A stretch of DNA of 64,000 nt from Pseudanabaena mucicola str. Chao 1806 (GTDB taxonomy: Bacteria; Cyanobacteriota; Cyanobacteriia; Pseudanabaenales; Pseudanabaenaceae). Numbering within the stretch: position 1 is the stretch's first letter; each line of letters begins with the position of its first letter. Made by a program: the position numbers and the translations under genes. The notes under the pieces were generated by a model, which saw nothing but the letters and a program-made list of their open reading frames with translations, ran no database searches and had not been told where the DNA came from. Location: the NCBI RefSeq assembly GCF_030323025.1, contig NZ_CP097329.1, positions 2,590,001 through 2,654,000 on the forward strand, written 5' to 3'. Shown one piece after another: positions 8,855 through 17,284 of the stretch.

Positions 8855-8890
8855 GTCGAATTTTCCCATCAAGTCGAATTTTCCCGTCAA
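8855..8890. repeat. Tandem 18-bp direct repeat upstream of pilB
   Basis: GTCGAATTTTCCCATCAA is followed immediately by GTCGAATTTTCCCGTCAA (17 of 18 identical). It lies about 340 bp upstream of the pilB start. This could be a pair of regulator sites or a small slippage duplication. Confidence 0.6.
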
Positions 8891-9104
8891 TATCTCCTTA
8901 AAAAGCTGGCAAGGCGTTGTACATATTCAGAATGATCATGAATCATCTGATGTAAAGTTTGCCCCAAAATGTTTACTGGGCAATGGTTTTAAATAGCAAC
9001 GCCTAAACAACATTATGAAAATGTGCAATGCCGTTTAGTTAACGTCAGTTCGACAAATGTAGAAAATGGAGTTATCGATCTCACGTCTAGTTAGGAAAGA
9101 TGGA

Positions 9105-11147
9105 CTAGCTTTTTTTGAGGGATTGCCAACGAATTTTGGGATGTTTGGCAAGCATTTGGGTGATTACGATCGCGCCTTTTTGATTTAAATGACTCGGATC
9201 AGAAAAAAGTTCGGCTTGATTTTGGATGGATTGGGAAATATCGAGATAGGTAAAGTCTTCACTCAGTGCAAGTTCCTGCATTCTGTTATTAAAAGTCACT
9301 TCATAACGGGTGCGAATCGCATCAAGGTAGGTGCTATGTAAGGGCATATTCACTACCAAAAGCTTGATATTATTGCGGCGGCAAAAATCGACAACATTAG
9401 TAAAAGCATCAAACTGGGAACCTGTAGTCTCGAAATTACGATAGTCGATATCGTAGTCTCCAGGAACTTTGGGAAATTTCTGGAAATAGGTTTTGGGGTC
9501 AAAGGTAACATCAAAGGCAACAAATCCTTTGGCATCAAGAGCCGTCGCTGTACTAGGCATGGTTGCGGCAATTAAATCTTCACTGTTACTCAGCATATGG
9601 GTATTACGATCAAAGCCTTTGACAACAGAAGTTCTCACCTCCTGACGGTTGGCAATAGCTGCAAAAATACCATTAAAAACTTGGTTGAGATGATTTTCAG
9701 GCTTAGTGGCGATATTTGACGATTGGGTCTCGGGATTAATCTCATTATTTTTTAAGTTTTCCTGCAATTGCTTATAACCCGTAGAAGCAGTGATCTCATC
9801 GTAGGTAATGTCACTACGATTGCTATTAAAAGCTCTCAGTCCATCTGCCCAAATAATCATGCGGGGAAGTTGGGGGCGGGAAAGAATCTGGGTGACTTGC
9901 AAATTGACAACCTTAGCAGTTGCGCCATCAAGCCCCAGGTTAAAGACACTAATGTCCTTGTACCCCTTATTTACTAATTCTTTTTCGAGAATATTCGGTT
10001 CGATGCCACGTAAGGCTCGGGAACTACCGACGACTAGCACATCGGGCGATCGCTTTTTGTTGGTGATCTGCCAATCCAGCAAAGCCAATTTTTCATTAAA
10101 TAGGGCAATATTAAAATTCAAGGCAGGTTTACTGGTAATCCCTTTATCAGAAGAATTTTCTTGAAGATTAATTTTAGAATCGGCGATGACTAATTTCGTT
10201 TGCTCTTGGGTCTGAGAATAATGATAAAGAGTGCGATCGATCGCTACGGTTACGCCAAGACCGATCGCTAAACTGGCTACACATACACTGAGGGAAGGTA
10301 TTTGCGGTGAAGCTTGTCCAATCAAGCGCCCCATTGCCATCAAGCGATCGCCTAAATAGCTGAATAATCGCGGCCAATGAATTATTTCAAGATTTTCTTC
10401 ACCTTGACCAGCAATGAATTCAGGTGACTCTGTTACCAAATTCTCTGGTACTTCAGGATGGGAATTAGCCGTACTGATCGCTAACAAATCAATTTCAAAA
10501 GACCAACTTGGCTTTCTCTGCCCAATGATGCGGCTGGATACAGTTACCGACTGAAAATATTCCGAAGCTCTAACATGGCGTAGGGTGTTTAACATGGGCA
10601 GAGCGACTTCAGCTTGCAACAAACTAGTGCGGGTTTCACATAATAAATTGAAGCAATTGTTTTGCAAGAGCAACTTGAGCTTAGTCGGAGCGAGTTTGCT
10701 ATCTGACTGAAAGCTTGTGAGCAAATCGGTAATTACTTCCGCCGACATGATCGCCGATGGTGAGATCGGTAAATCCACCCCCAAAGCCCATACCTTACCA
10801 TGCAACTTAAGCCGCCGAATCCCTTCGGCAAATAAAACAGAACTATCTAAATCCTGAGTACTTGGGGCGATCGCCTCTAAAATTTGGGCTGCACATCTTA
10901 CGTCAGGATCTTGACTATAAATATATAAGCAATCCCCTTTTTGCTTTGTATGCGAAAACTTTAATCCTGCCAGATTTTCGGGCAAAGCGATCGCTGCTTC
11001 TGCCTGCCGTCCCAAATCAACATCTGATGCTGGAGTCTGATCAGCAATTTTACTCAATCGACTTATAGCAAAACTTGTGTTTACACTAGGTAAATTCAAA
11101 CTTGAGTCCGTTGATTTTGGATTTGCATCTAAGGATGTTATTTCCAT
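9105..11147 (-). CDS. DUF1574-type protein with SGNH-hydrolase-like C-terminal domain
   Basis: The 680 residues fall into two parts. Residues 1-240 form a soluble N-terminal domain seen in cyanobacterial relatives. A membrane segment near residues 285-305 (SLSVCVASLAIGLGVTVAID) leads to a C-terminal domain that I recognise as DUF1574. That domain keeps SGNH-like blocks: VVGSSRALRGIEP (nucleophile Ser), NLGLDGATA (Gly block) and SDPSHLNQKG (Asp-x-x-His block). Relatives of this fold modify exported polysaccharides, so a role in cell-surface glycan acylation or deacylation is plausible but unproven. It stands alone, 138 bp before a decayed IS. Confidence 0.8.
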   Translation of the reverse strand: MEITSLDANPKSTDSSLNLPSVNTSFAISRLSKIADQTPASDVDLGRQAEAAIALPENLAGLKFSHTKQKGDCLYIYSQDPDVRCAAQILEAIAPSTQDLDSSVLFAEGIRRLKLHGKVWALGVDLPISPSAIMSAEVITDLLTSFQSDSKLAPTKLKLLLQNNCFNLLCETRTSLLQAEVALPMLNTLRHVRASEYFQSVTVSSRIIGQRKPSWSFEIDLLAISTANSHPEVPENLVTESPEFIAGQGEENLEIIHWPRLFSYLGDRLMAMGRLIGQASPQIPSLSVCVASLAIGLGVTVAIDRTLYHYSQTQEQTKLVIADSKINLQENSSDKGITSKPALNFNIALFNEKLALLDWQITNKKRSPDVLVVGSSRALRGIEPNILEKELVNKGYKDISVFNLGLDGATAKVVNLQVTQILSRPQLPRMIIWADGLRAFNSNRSDITYDEITASTGYKQLQENLKNNEINPETQSSNIATKPENHLNQVFNGIFAAIANRQEVRTSVVKGFDRNTHMLSNSEDLIAATMPSTATALDAKGFVAFDVTFDPKTYFQKFPKVPGDYDIDYRNFETTGSQFDAFTNVVDFCRRNNIKLLVVNMPLHSTYLDAIRTRYEVTFNNRMQELALSEDFTYLDISQSIQNQAELFSDPSHLNQKGAIVITQMLAKHPKIRWQSLKKS

Positions 11148-11916
11148 TGGATATTGAGGGGTCAGCAGGATGAAAATTTTGCTATAAGGTTAGCACGGTG
11201 TATTACAACACTGCGGACATTTTTAGAAAATAGAGAAAAAAGCTATTCATCGTATAAGGTGCGGTTATTGAACACCAGCGCCAAAAATGAATAGCATAAA
11301 TTTCATACTACCTAGTGTACTGAGTAAACCCCAACAAAAGTTTCTAATCATGTTGTTTTCGACAATATTGGTATTGTGCGGAAAAGTAAACTTTAGAAAC
11401 CTGAGTCTTTGTGGGGGAAGAATGGTTTGATTACCTGCTTTGTGACCCATGTACCCGTTTTCGTATCCGTATTCGTAAAAACACCTTGCTTAACGATGGG
11501 CAGAAACAACTAAGAGCTGACGTTTGTTTCCAAGATCTCCAAGTTGGTCAATCGAAAGTATTGTCCAAGCCCAGACTAGTTTGGCAACATTGGCTCTATA
11601 TTGCGGCGATGCGTCTGGAGGATGGCGATTTATTAATTGTTGCTACTGCTCATGACCCTAATACCGCTATTGCTGACTATGCCAAACGTTGGGCGATTGA
11701 GACTTTGTTTGGTTGTTTTAAATCTCGTGGCTTTTGTTTGGAGGCGACTCACCTTCAAGACCCTGAACGCCTTTCTAAGCTTATTGCTTTACTCACCCTC
11801 GCTTTATGTTGGGCTTTTTCTTCGGGGCTTTGGCTTGCTCAGCTCAATCCCCTCAAACCTAAAAAGCACGGTCGCTTACCTAAGAGCATTTTTCGTCTTG
11901 GCTTTGATTACCTGCG

Positions 11917-13216
11917 CTGATTGACTGACAAAAGTAGCAAGAAAGTATACAGAGATTGAATTTGAGTAAAAAAGAGGCGTATGCTGTTTTTTGAAGAAAA
12001 AGGAGCATAGGACAAATGACCCAAAACGCCTCACGTATCTATAATGAACTAACAAAATTCGGGAGTCAATACAGTGACTGGTCAGATGTGCGCCATTTAG
12101 GAGTAATGGTATGGATGATGGTAGGAATGATCGCTACAGGGAGTGTAAATTTAACCAAATGGCTAAGCCACATCAACACCAAAGCATTAATTGCCCAAAG
12201 TACCCAAAGGCAACTGTCAAGATGGCTAAATAATCCAAGGATCAATCCCGCCAAGCTCTACAGTCCAGTGATCAAAGAGTTATTGTCAAACTGGAAAGAG
12301 CGAGAAATCTATCTAAGCTTTGATACGAGCCAACTGTGGAAAAAATACTGCATCATTCGATTGTGTGTAGTGCATCGGGGAAGAGCTTTGCCCTTATGTT
12401 GGCGTGTCATCGAACATCGCAGTAGCAGTGTGGAGATGAGTAGCTATCGGGACATGTTTCAACGAGCATCGAAACTATTACCCATGAATATCAAAGTGAT
12501 TTTATTAGCCGACCGAGGATTTGCTAATCCAGAATTGGTGCACTATGTCCGTCAATTAAAGTGGCAATGTCGGATTAGGATCAAGGGAAATTTCTGGATA
12601 CATCATCCCAAGAATCGCTGGCAAACTGTCAACCAATTACATCTTCGTCTTGGTGAAGCCAAGTTGCTCCACAATGTCCTAGTCCATAAAACTGAGTCTA
12701 AGCGTCTTACTAATGTACATATTGCGGCGGCTTGGGAATCTCATAGCCGCGAGTATTGGTATATTCTCAGCACTGAACCCACCACCATCAAGACTTTCTG
12801 GGAGTATGGGCTTAGGTTCGATATTGAGGAAAACTTCTTGGATGACAAATCCAATGGCTTTGACTTGGAATCTTCGCGTTTACGTTCGGCTCCTGCTATT
12901 TCCCGCCTTTGTTTTGTTGTTGCTATGACTACTTTGTTTCTGACTGCCCAAGGGCTAGCGGTTGCTGATTCTGGCTATCGTCGTTTGGTTGATCCTCATT
13001 GGTTTCGTGGGCTTAGTTATCTTAAAATTGGCTGGAACTGGATTCACACTGCTCTTACTAAAAACTGGACTTTTTTCCCTTCTGAACCTTTTACTTCTTA
13101 TCTTGACTCTGAGCCTGCTATGGCTTCTCATCGAAAACATCGCCAGAAATTCTTCCGTATTGAGTTCTATGCTTCTATTCTCGACTACTCTTCCTAGACT
13201 TTTGTCAGTCAATCAG
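11917..13216 (+). mobile_element. Complete IS4-family insertion sequence, 1300 bp, with 9-bp target duplication
   Basis: The ends carry a perfect 19-bp inverted repeat, CTGATTGACTGACAAAAGT (11917-11935 and 13198-13216). The flanks are TTACCTGCG on both sides (11908-11916 and 13217-13225), a 9-bp target duplication. The element contains one intact transposase gene. Removing it with one target copy restores the reading frame of the older transposase it interrupts, which confirms the boundaries. Confidence 0.95.
12016..13197 (+). CDS. IS4-family transposase (intact)
   Basis: The 393-residue DDE transposase has its first Asp in YLSFDTSQLW (about residue 99), its second in LLADRGFA (about residue 169) and the catalytic Glu inside the IS4-family Y-(2)-R-(3)-E-(6)-K signature, seen as YGLRFDIEENFLDDK (about residues 259-273). 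The frame is full-length between the two inverted repeats and shows no damage, so the element may still be active. An AGGAG sequence precedes the ATG by about 10 bp. Confidence 0.93.
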   Translation: MTQNASRIYNELTKFGSQYSDWSDVRHLGVMVWMMVGMIATGSVNLTKWLSHINTKALIAQSTQRQLSRWLNNPRINPAKLYSPVIKELLSNWKEREIYLSFDTSQLWKKYCIIRLCVVHRGRALPLCWRVIEHRSSSVEMSSYRDMFQRASKLLPMNIKVILLADRGFANPELVHYVRQLKWQCRIRIKGNFWIHHPKNRWQTVNQLHLRLGEAKLLHNVLVHKTESKRLTNVHIAAAWESHSREYWYILSTEPTTIKTFWEYGLRFDIEENFLDDKSNGFDLESSRLRSAPAISRLCFVVAMTTLFLTAQGLAVADSGYRRLVDPHWFRGLSYLKIGWNWIHTALTKNWTFFPSEPFTSYLDSEPAMASHRKHRQKFFRIEFYASILDYSS

Positions 13217-13298
13217 TTACCTGCGTCATATCATCTTTGACATCCATCTCAATTCCGAGGCTTTCTTCAACTCCATTAAATTTTTGTCCTGTACTTAG

Positions 13299-13482
13299 AC
13301 CTAAACGACAAAAATTTCAGGCAATTCCAGTTTTACAAGCTGCATAGATCGCGATCTGGCTCATGTCAGAAACTATTACCAGAATTAACCATAACGATCG
13401 CAGGAAAAGACGGTGATGATGCCAAACTCTATCTTGAAAAAGAAGTTAAACAAAGATTGCAAAAATTAGAGGACTTAAAGAA
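13299..13482 (+). other. Remnant of HicB-like gene tail and an unidentified small reading frame
   Basis: Just after the old IS, the frame ending at the TAG near 13347 reads FQAIPVLQAA. This closely resembles the last residues of the HicB-like protein downstream (SLQLLQAA), and the DNA around both stops is also alike. A further frame runs up to a TGA at 13497-13499, overlapping the next gene, and encodes a helical stretch (DAKLYLEKEVKQRLQKLEDL) with no clear start. The region looks like a locus of HicB-type duplicates broken by the IS. Confidence 0.4.
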
Positions 13483-13707
13483 ATGCCACACTACAGCATG
13501 ATTATTATTTGGTCAGAAGAAGATAACTGCTATCTTGTGCATCTTCCAGGCTTCCCATTTCAGCAATTTCATACTCACGGCGATACTTATGAAGAAGCTG
13601 CTAAACATGGACAAGAGGTAATTGATAGCTATCTTGAGATTTACCGCGAACAAGGAAAAACATTACCACAACCTAAAATTTCTTTACAGCTTTTGCAAGC
13701 AGCATAG
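13483..13707 (+). CDS. HicB-family antitoxin-like protein
   Basis: The 74 residues match the partial RNase H-like HicB fold: YSMIIIWSEEDNCYLVHLPGF, then HGDTYEEAAKHGQEVIDSYLE. Members usually neutralise the HicA mRNA interferase. No hicA is visible on either side, and the upstream neighbour is transposon debris, so this is an orphan. The last codons and stop are followed directly by a family E palindrome. Confidence 0.8.
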   Translation: MPHYSMIIIWSEEDNCYLVHLPGFPFQQFHTHGDTYEEAAKHGQEVIDSYLEIYREQGKTLPQPKISLQLLQAA

Positions 13708-13709
13708 AT

Positions 13710-13800
13710 AGGACTTACGCATTGGGTAGATGTGGCGCGGGCTTCGCCCGCACCACATCTACCTCAAGCCTAATAAATTCGTTCGGTTTGCGTAAGTCCT
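13710..13800. repeat. Family E palindromic element, copy E1
   Basis: Terminal repeats AGGACTTACGCA (13710-13721) and TGCGTAAGTCCT (13789-13800) are perfect. Inside is a TAGATGTGGCGCGGGC...hairpin. A fragment of the same family is fused to family F at 46220-46275. Confidence 0.75.
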
Positions 13801-13933
13801 AATAGATATAGAAAAGGGTGGACTATTGTGAGCAGTTATCAAAAATACCACCGATAGCACATATGGATGAAGACATAAATATTAGTTAAACCGATAATAA
13901 GAATAAGGCATTCCTCATAGAGAGGAGGGCAAA

Positions 13934-14398
13934 ATGAAAACTAAATTCGTCGCAATTCTAGTTTTACTCTGCGGGATTTGGTGGGCAACTCCTGTAGAAG
14001 CTTATGATCCTGTGCAATTACAACAATTGCTCCAGACGAAGCAATGTGGAGGCTGCGACTTAACTAATGCCAACCTTGCGGATGTCAATCTCAGTCAAGC
14101 GCATTTGATAGGCGCATCGCTAATGGGAGCAAACTTAAGCAAAGCTAATCTCACAGGTGCAAATCTTGAAGGTGCAGACCTTACAGGTGCAAAGCTCGAT
14201 CATGCCAATCTCAGCAATGCGTATGTGACGAATGCCATTCTTGATGACTGTAATCTAACAGGTGCTAATTTCACAAATGCTTCGCTGTTCCATGCGAATT
14301 TACATAGAGCAAATGTGAATAGTACTATTTTTAAAAATGCCAAAGTCACTGGTGCAGATTTTACTGGTGCAAACTATAACCTTGCGATCGCCGAATAA
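13934..14398 (+). CDS. Secreted pentapeptide-repeat protein
   Basis: The protein has 154 residues with a Sec signal peptide (MKTKFVAILVLLCGIWWATPVEA) and then about twenty A(D/N)LXX repeats from residue 42 to the end, such as ANLSKANLTGANLEGADLTG. These should form a right-handed quadrilateral beta helix. A Cys pair, CGGC, precedes the repeats. AGAGG lies 7 bp before the ATG. The function of such exported pentapeptide proteins in cyanobacteria is unknown. The gene is alone between a repeat and a convergent nuclease-like gene. Confidence 0.9.
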   Translation: MKTKFVAILVLLCGIWWATPVEAYDPVQLQQLLQTKQCGGCDLTNANLADVNLSQAHLIGASLMGANLSKANLTGANLEGADLTGAKLDHANLSNAYVTNAILDDCNLTGANFTNASLFHANLHRANVNSTIFKNAKVTGADFTGANYNLAIAE

Positions 14399-14440
14399 AT
14401 TATGCATTGTTTCCCACCTTCGGCAGAAAGCAGAGCAAAG

Positions 14441-15049
14441 CTAATTTCCTAATTGGCGGCGGAAGTCTCTAGGGCTGAGACGGAGGGGATTTTGTGTGTC
14501 CCAAATGCCTAACTCTTGCAATCTTGCCTTTGATTGGGCGAGGCTAATTCTTGCGTCATACTTGACATTAGGTGGATAGGGGTCAGCGATCGCTAAGCCT
14601 TCCGAGACTAAATATTGATTTACTAATAAATTATCTTTCCAAATATAGGCAAGCAGGCGATCGGAATTATCCTTTTGCTTCACATCAAATTCGAGGATGA
14701 CCTTCTGCTCTTTGATCAAGTCTGATAGGCGTTGACGAGAGCGATCGCCCCAAGGGGACTGTTCTTTGAGTGGAGCACTGATACCCAGCAATCGTACTCG
14801 CTGCACCGTCATGTTCGGATTGCTCAAAATTGAAGCTTCCACAGTTTGCCCACTCACCACACGATTAATTAACCATAGCTCACCATTCACCTTTTCCTTA
14901 GGTTGCATCATCGCGATCACAATATTAGCGACGATTAGGAAGGCAAGTAACAAGGCAACTAAAATTAATGGACGGGTCAAAGAATTATCAAGCGATCGCT
15001 TTTGCCCAGTTTTAGAATTCATCAACTTTTGCATATTCGCAGCAGTCAT
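14441..15049 (-). CDS. Membrane-anchored thermonuclease-like (SNase) protein
   Basis: Residues 27-50 form one membrane segment (PLILVALLLAFLIVANIVIAMM), and the rest is a staphylococcal nuclease-like domain. Blocks corresponding to the active site are VRLLGISAP (Arg), the following Glu in LKEQSPWG, and DRLLAYIW (Arg). The Asp usually paired with these in LxGIDAP is replaced by Ser (GISAP), so calcium binding and activity are uncertain. Orientation suggests the domain lies in the periplasm or thylakoid lumen. The length is 202 residues. Confidence 0.85.
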   Translation of the reverse strand: MTAANMQKLMNSKTGQKRSLDNSLTRPLILVALLLAFLIVANIVIAMMQPKEKVNGELWLINRVVSGQTVEASILSNPNMTVQRVRLLGISAPLKEQSPWGDRSRQRLSDLIKEQKVILEFDVKQKDNSDRLLAYIWKDNLLVNQYLVSEGLAIADPYPPNVKYDARISLAQSKARLQELGIWDTQNPLRLSPRDFRRQLGN

Positions 15050-15062
15050 ATTAAAGCCTAAA

Positions 15063-15103
15063 AATCGATAAAGAGGTTTGCTTAGTAAACCTCTTTATCG
15101 ATT
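15063..15103 (-). terminator. Terminator hairpin of the ferredoxin gene
   Basis: AATCGATAAAGAGGTTT pairs perfectly with AAACCTCTTTATCGATT. It overlaps the ferredoxin stop and lies in the 53-bp gap before the downstream nuclease-like gene. Confidence 0.8.
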
Positions 15104-15473
15104 AATCAGCCTCAATCGGTAAACTAAACTCAAACCACCGCCGTTTACGCTGAGCAAAAAAGTTACCAAACTGTAAGCGGTAGACCTCATCTTCGTCCTG
15201 AGTTTCTAGATCTAGATCTGAGAGCGCATATCCAGAGCAAATCAGCGCATATCCCTCATCCTGCAAGGTTTTAGACAAACCAATGACTTCATGCTGATCG
15301 ATTTGTCCAGACTTAACCCGCATGGCACAGGCAGTACAAGCACCATTCAAACAGGAAAAAGGTAGGTTAATCCCTTGATCCTCTAGGGATTCCAGAATAT
15401 AGCGATCGCCTTCGATGTCAGCTTCGTAGAGCTTGTCATTTTGGCGATCGTGAATGCGAATGTGATAAGACAT
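15102..15473 (-). CDS. [2Fe-2S] ferredoxin with C-terminal extension
   Basis: The plant-type ferredoxin fold carries cluster ligands in the pattern CLNGACTAC (three Cys near residues 40-48) and ICSGYA (fourth Cys near 78). At 123 residues it is about 25 longer than photosynthetic PetF, with a C-terminal tail ending RRWFEFSLPIEAD. It is therefore one of the alternative cyanobacterial ferredoxins rather than PetF. It follows leuD on the same strand (51 bp apart). Leucine biosynthesis uses an Fe-S isomerase, but a functional link is only a guess. Confidence 0.9.
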   Translation of the reverse strand: MSYHIRIHDRQNDKLYEADIEGDRYILESLEDQGINLPFSCLNGACTACAMRVKSGQIDQHEVIGLSKTLQDEGYALICSGYALSDLDLETQDEDEVYRLQFGNFFAQRKRRWFEFSLPIEAD

Positions 15474-15524
15474 AGTTTTTTATCTTTACAAAGATGTTCA
15501 ATACTTTGCTCTGGAGCGCAACAT

Positions 15525-16073
15525 TTAAACGCGAGTAGGAATCATGCCCGTTTGACGTGCATAGTCAAATAAGCCACCAGCATCAATCACAGGACGGACA
15601 TCACCTAAGGATTTCAAAGTAAAGGTTCCGCCCGTTGTCTCATTAATAATGACATTGTTATCAAAATCAATCGTCGCTTCTTCACCAGTCTTAAAATGCT
15701 CAACTAAGCGTGCATCGGATTCCCAAGGATATAACTCACCCGTTGCCGTGCAGTTACGGAAGAAAATCCGCGCATAGGACTGAGCAACTACAGCTTCGAG
15801 TCCCGCCGCACCAAGAGCGATTGGCGCATGTTCACGGGACGAGCCACAACCGAAATTTTCGCCTGCCACAATAATCGAGTAAACAGTCTTACTTTCACCC
15901 TCAGCAATAAAGCGATCGTAGCGATCGGGTAGACCAATTAAGGCATAGCTGCCAAGCTTCTCGTATTCATCGGGCTTGGATGGTACAAGAGTTAGATATT
16001 CCGCAGGAATAATTTGGTCGGTATCAATATTGTCATCCAAGACAAATACTTTGCCTTTAATTGTCGTACTCAT
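15525..16073 (-). CDS. leuD: 3-isopropylmalate dehydratase small subunit
   Basis: This is the swivel domain of isopropylmalate isomerase in leucine synthesis. DDNIDTDQIIPAEYL lies near residue 13, and the substrate-binding signature NFGCGSSREHAP near residue 75. The length of 182 residues is normal. The large subunit leuC is not in the window. The upstream 120 bp carry a palindromic GTAGGATG element. Confidence 0.96.
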   Translation of the reverse strand: MSTTIKGKVFVLDDNIDTDQIIPAEYLTLVPSKPDEYEKLGSYALIGLPDRYDRFIAEGESKTVYSIIVAGENFGCGSSREHAPIALGAAGLEAVVAQSYARIFFRNCTATGELYPWESDARLVEHFKTGEEATIDFDNNVIINETTGGTFTLKSLGDVRPVIDAGGLFDYARQTGMIPTRV

Positions 16074-16096
16074 AATTTAGATTGTTGGAATTAAGC

Positions 16097-16172
16097 GTAG
16101 GATGGGTTGGCGATCGCGTAACCCATCATCTTTAAATCAATGGATGCGTTACGTTGCACTAACACATCCTAC
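16097..16172. repeat. Palindromic GTAGGATGGGTT-type element
   Basis: The ends GTAGGATG and CATCCTAC are inverted repeats. Internal blocks GATGGGTT, GCGTAACCCATC and GGATGCGTTACG alternate in a way typical of dispersed cyanobacterial palindromes. It lies between leuD and the SLOG-type gene. Confidence 0.6.
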
Positions 16173-16192
16173 AAATAATTAAGACTTATGAC

Positions 16193-16696
16193 TTAATCAA
16201 AATAAAATAAGGTTACTACCTTGCGCTGTTCTTCGGCATCACGACAGGTCTGTAGCAAAGTCTCACTGCCATGAAATGCAAAACAAATCAGTTGCTGGCA
16301 TTTAGAAATAATTTCTTGGTTACATCGGCTACTTGCTTCGGCCAGAGACAATGTGTCATTCTCGCTATGTTCAATTAAATGAATCACATTTTCTAGCTGT
16401 TCACGCGACTCATAGGGCTGCCTATCGAGACTTTGGGGTAAAATTACGGTCAATAGATTAGGGTCAGCCCGCAACGCTCCCCGAATGGCAGCAAAATTTG
16501 TGCCTGTTGCGCCAGAGGTAATAATACTGTTGCCAGATAGTGCCAAGGCATAGCTGAGCAGTTCGATCAGCAATTGGTGAGTCAATGGCACATGGCGGGA
16601 ACCTAAAAACGCAATTCGCTTCGAGCCTTGCTGCTGAATCGTTGCAAGCTCCTGCAAAAAGTCGTCTAGCTTGGGTAGATTAATTGACTGAGTCAA
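16193..16696 (-). CDS. SLOG/DprA-like Rossmann-fold protein
   Basis: In 167 residues there is a Rossmann-like start, IAFLGSRHVPLTHQ, followed by SGATGTNFAAIRGAL. This is the glycine-rich pattern of DprA/LOG-type nucleotide-binding folds, with no DprA C-terminal domain. Databases often call such cyanobacterial proteins DNA recombination-mediator protein A, but the fold alone does not show DNA binding. It might instead be a nucleotide sensor or a nucleotide-processing enzyme. Confidence 0.65.
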   Translation of the reverse strand: MTQSINLPKLDDFLQELATIQQQGSKRIAFLGSRHVPLTHQLLIELLSYALALSGNSIITSGATGTNFAAIRGALRADPNLLTVILPQSLDRQPYESREQLENVIHLIEHSENDTLSLAEASSRCNQEIISKCQQLICFAFHGSETLLQTCRDAEEQRKVVTLFYFD

Positions 16697-16743
16697 ACAA
16701 ATCCCTCTCGTTTACTTACTGAACGAATAACTACACAATATCA

Positions 16744-17280
16744 TTAAATCCCAGTTGGTAAACCATCGATGCTCTGGCGATTCTTGTTCTGCCAATATTC
16801 GTAAACCCCTGCTTCACCTTTTGTTTCTGCCCATTCCTTGAGGGTGGAACGATCACCTTGAAACTCATAAAAGGGAACTGCAAAACCACAGGAGGTTTGT
16901 ACTGATTCGACGTTGACGCGCACAATTTGTCTTGTACCTGCGATCGCGGGAAATAGGGATAGATATTCCTGCCATTGAGCATCTTTGGCACGGATGGAGA
17001 CCCCTTGACCATAGAGGCGCAGGATCAGGGGCTTTTCGGTAAAGCTACAGAGCATAATCGTAATTCTGCCATTTTCCAGCAGATGAGCGGCGGTTTCATT
17101 CCCACTGCCTGTGAGGTCAAGATAGGCAATTTCAGATTGATTAATAATTCTCAGGGCATCCATGCCTTTGGGCGAAAGATTAATGCGACCATTACGGGGA
17201 GAAGTCGCCACAAAGAAAATGTGTTGCGCTTCGATGAATGTTTGTAGTTCAGTCGTCAGGCAGTCATAAAATTTAGCCAT
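16744..17280 (-). CDS. Pyridoxamine 5'-phosphate oxidase-family flavoprotein
   Basis: The 178-residue split-barrel fold starts with FYDCLTTELQTFIEAQHIFFVATS, followed by GRINLSPKGMDALR, typical of the FMN-binding PNPOx-like superfamily. It lacks the C-terminal features of true PdxH, so it is more likely one of the general flavin or F420-type reductases in this superfamily. It sits 4 bp after the SGNH hydrolase gene on the same strand, which suggests co-transcription. Confidence 0.85.
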   Translation of the reverse strand: MAKFYDCLTTELQTFIEAQHIFFVATSPRNGRINLSPKGMDALRIINQSEIAYLDLTGSGNETAAHLLENGRITIMLCSFTEKPLILRLYGQGVSIRAKDAQWQEYLSLFPAIAGTRQIVRVNVESVQTSCGFAVPFYEFQGDRSTLKEWAETKGEAGVYEYWQNKNRQSIDGLPTGI

Positions 17281-17284
17281 CCGT

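Larger units (their letters stand above)
8514..9104. other. 591-bp intergenic region upstream of pilB
   Basis: No gene is visible. It holds a family A palindromic repeat (8624-8714) and two consecutive 18-bp direct repeats (8855-8890). It also has an AT-rich remainder that must carry the pilB promoter, which I cannot place with confidence. Confidence 0.6.
11287..13298 (+). pseudogene. IS4-type transposase, internally deleted and split by another IS
   Basis: Three pieces can be joined. The N-terminus starts at ATG 11287 and reads MNSINFILPSVLSKPQQ, ending near 11400. A fragment in another frame follows at 11411-11916, starting VGEEWFDYLL, with the catalytic Glu region YAKRWAIETLFGCFKSRGF. A tail at 13217-13298 continues the same frame after removal of the inserted element and one 9-bp target copy, giving FDYLRHIIFDIH and a stop. 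The middle, with the first two catalytic Asp residues, is deleted at the 11400-11411 junction. The element is therefore dead. Confidence 0.8.

Noticed and set aside
11265-11450. 61-codon minus-strand reading frame
   Set aside because: It is the opposite strand of the N-terminal part of the decayed IS4-type transposase, which reads sensibly on the plus strand.
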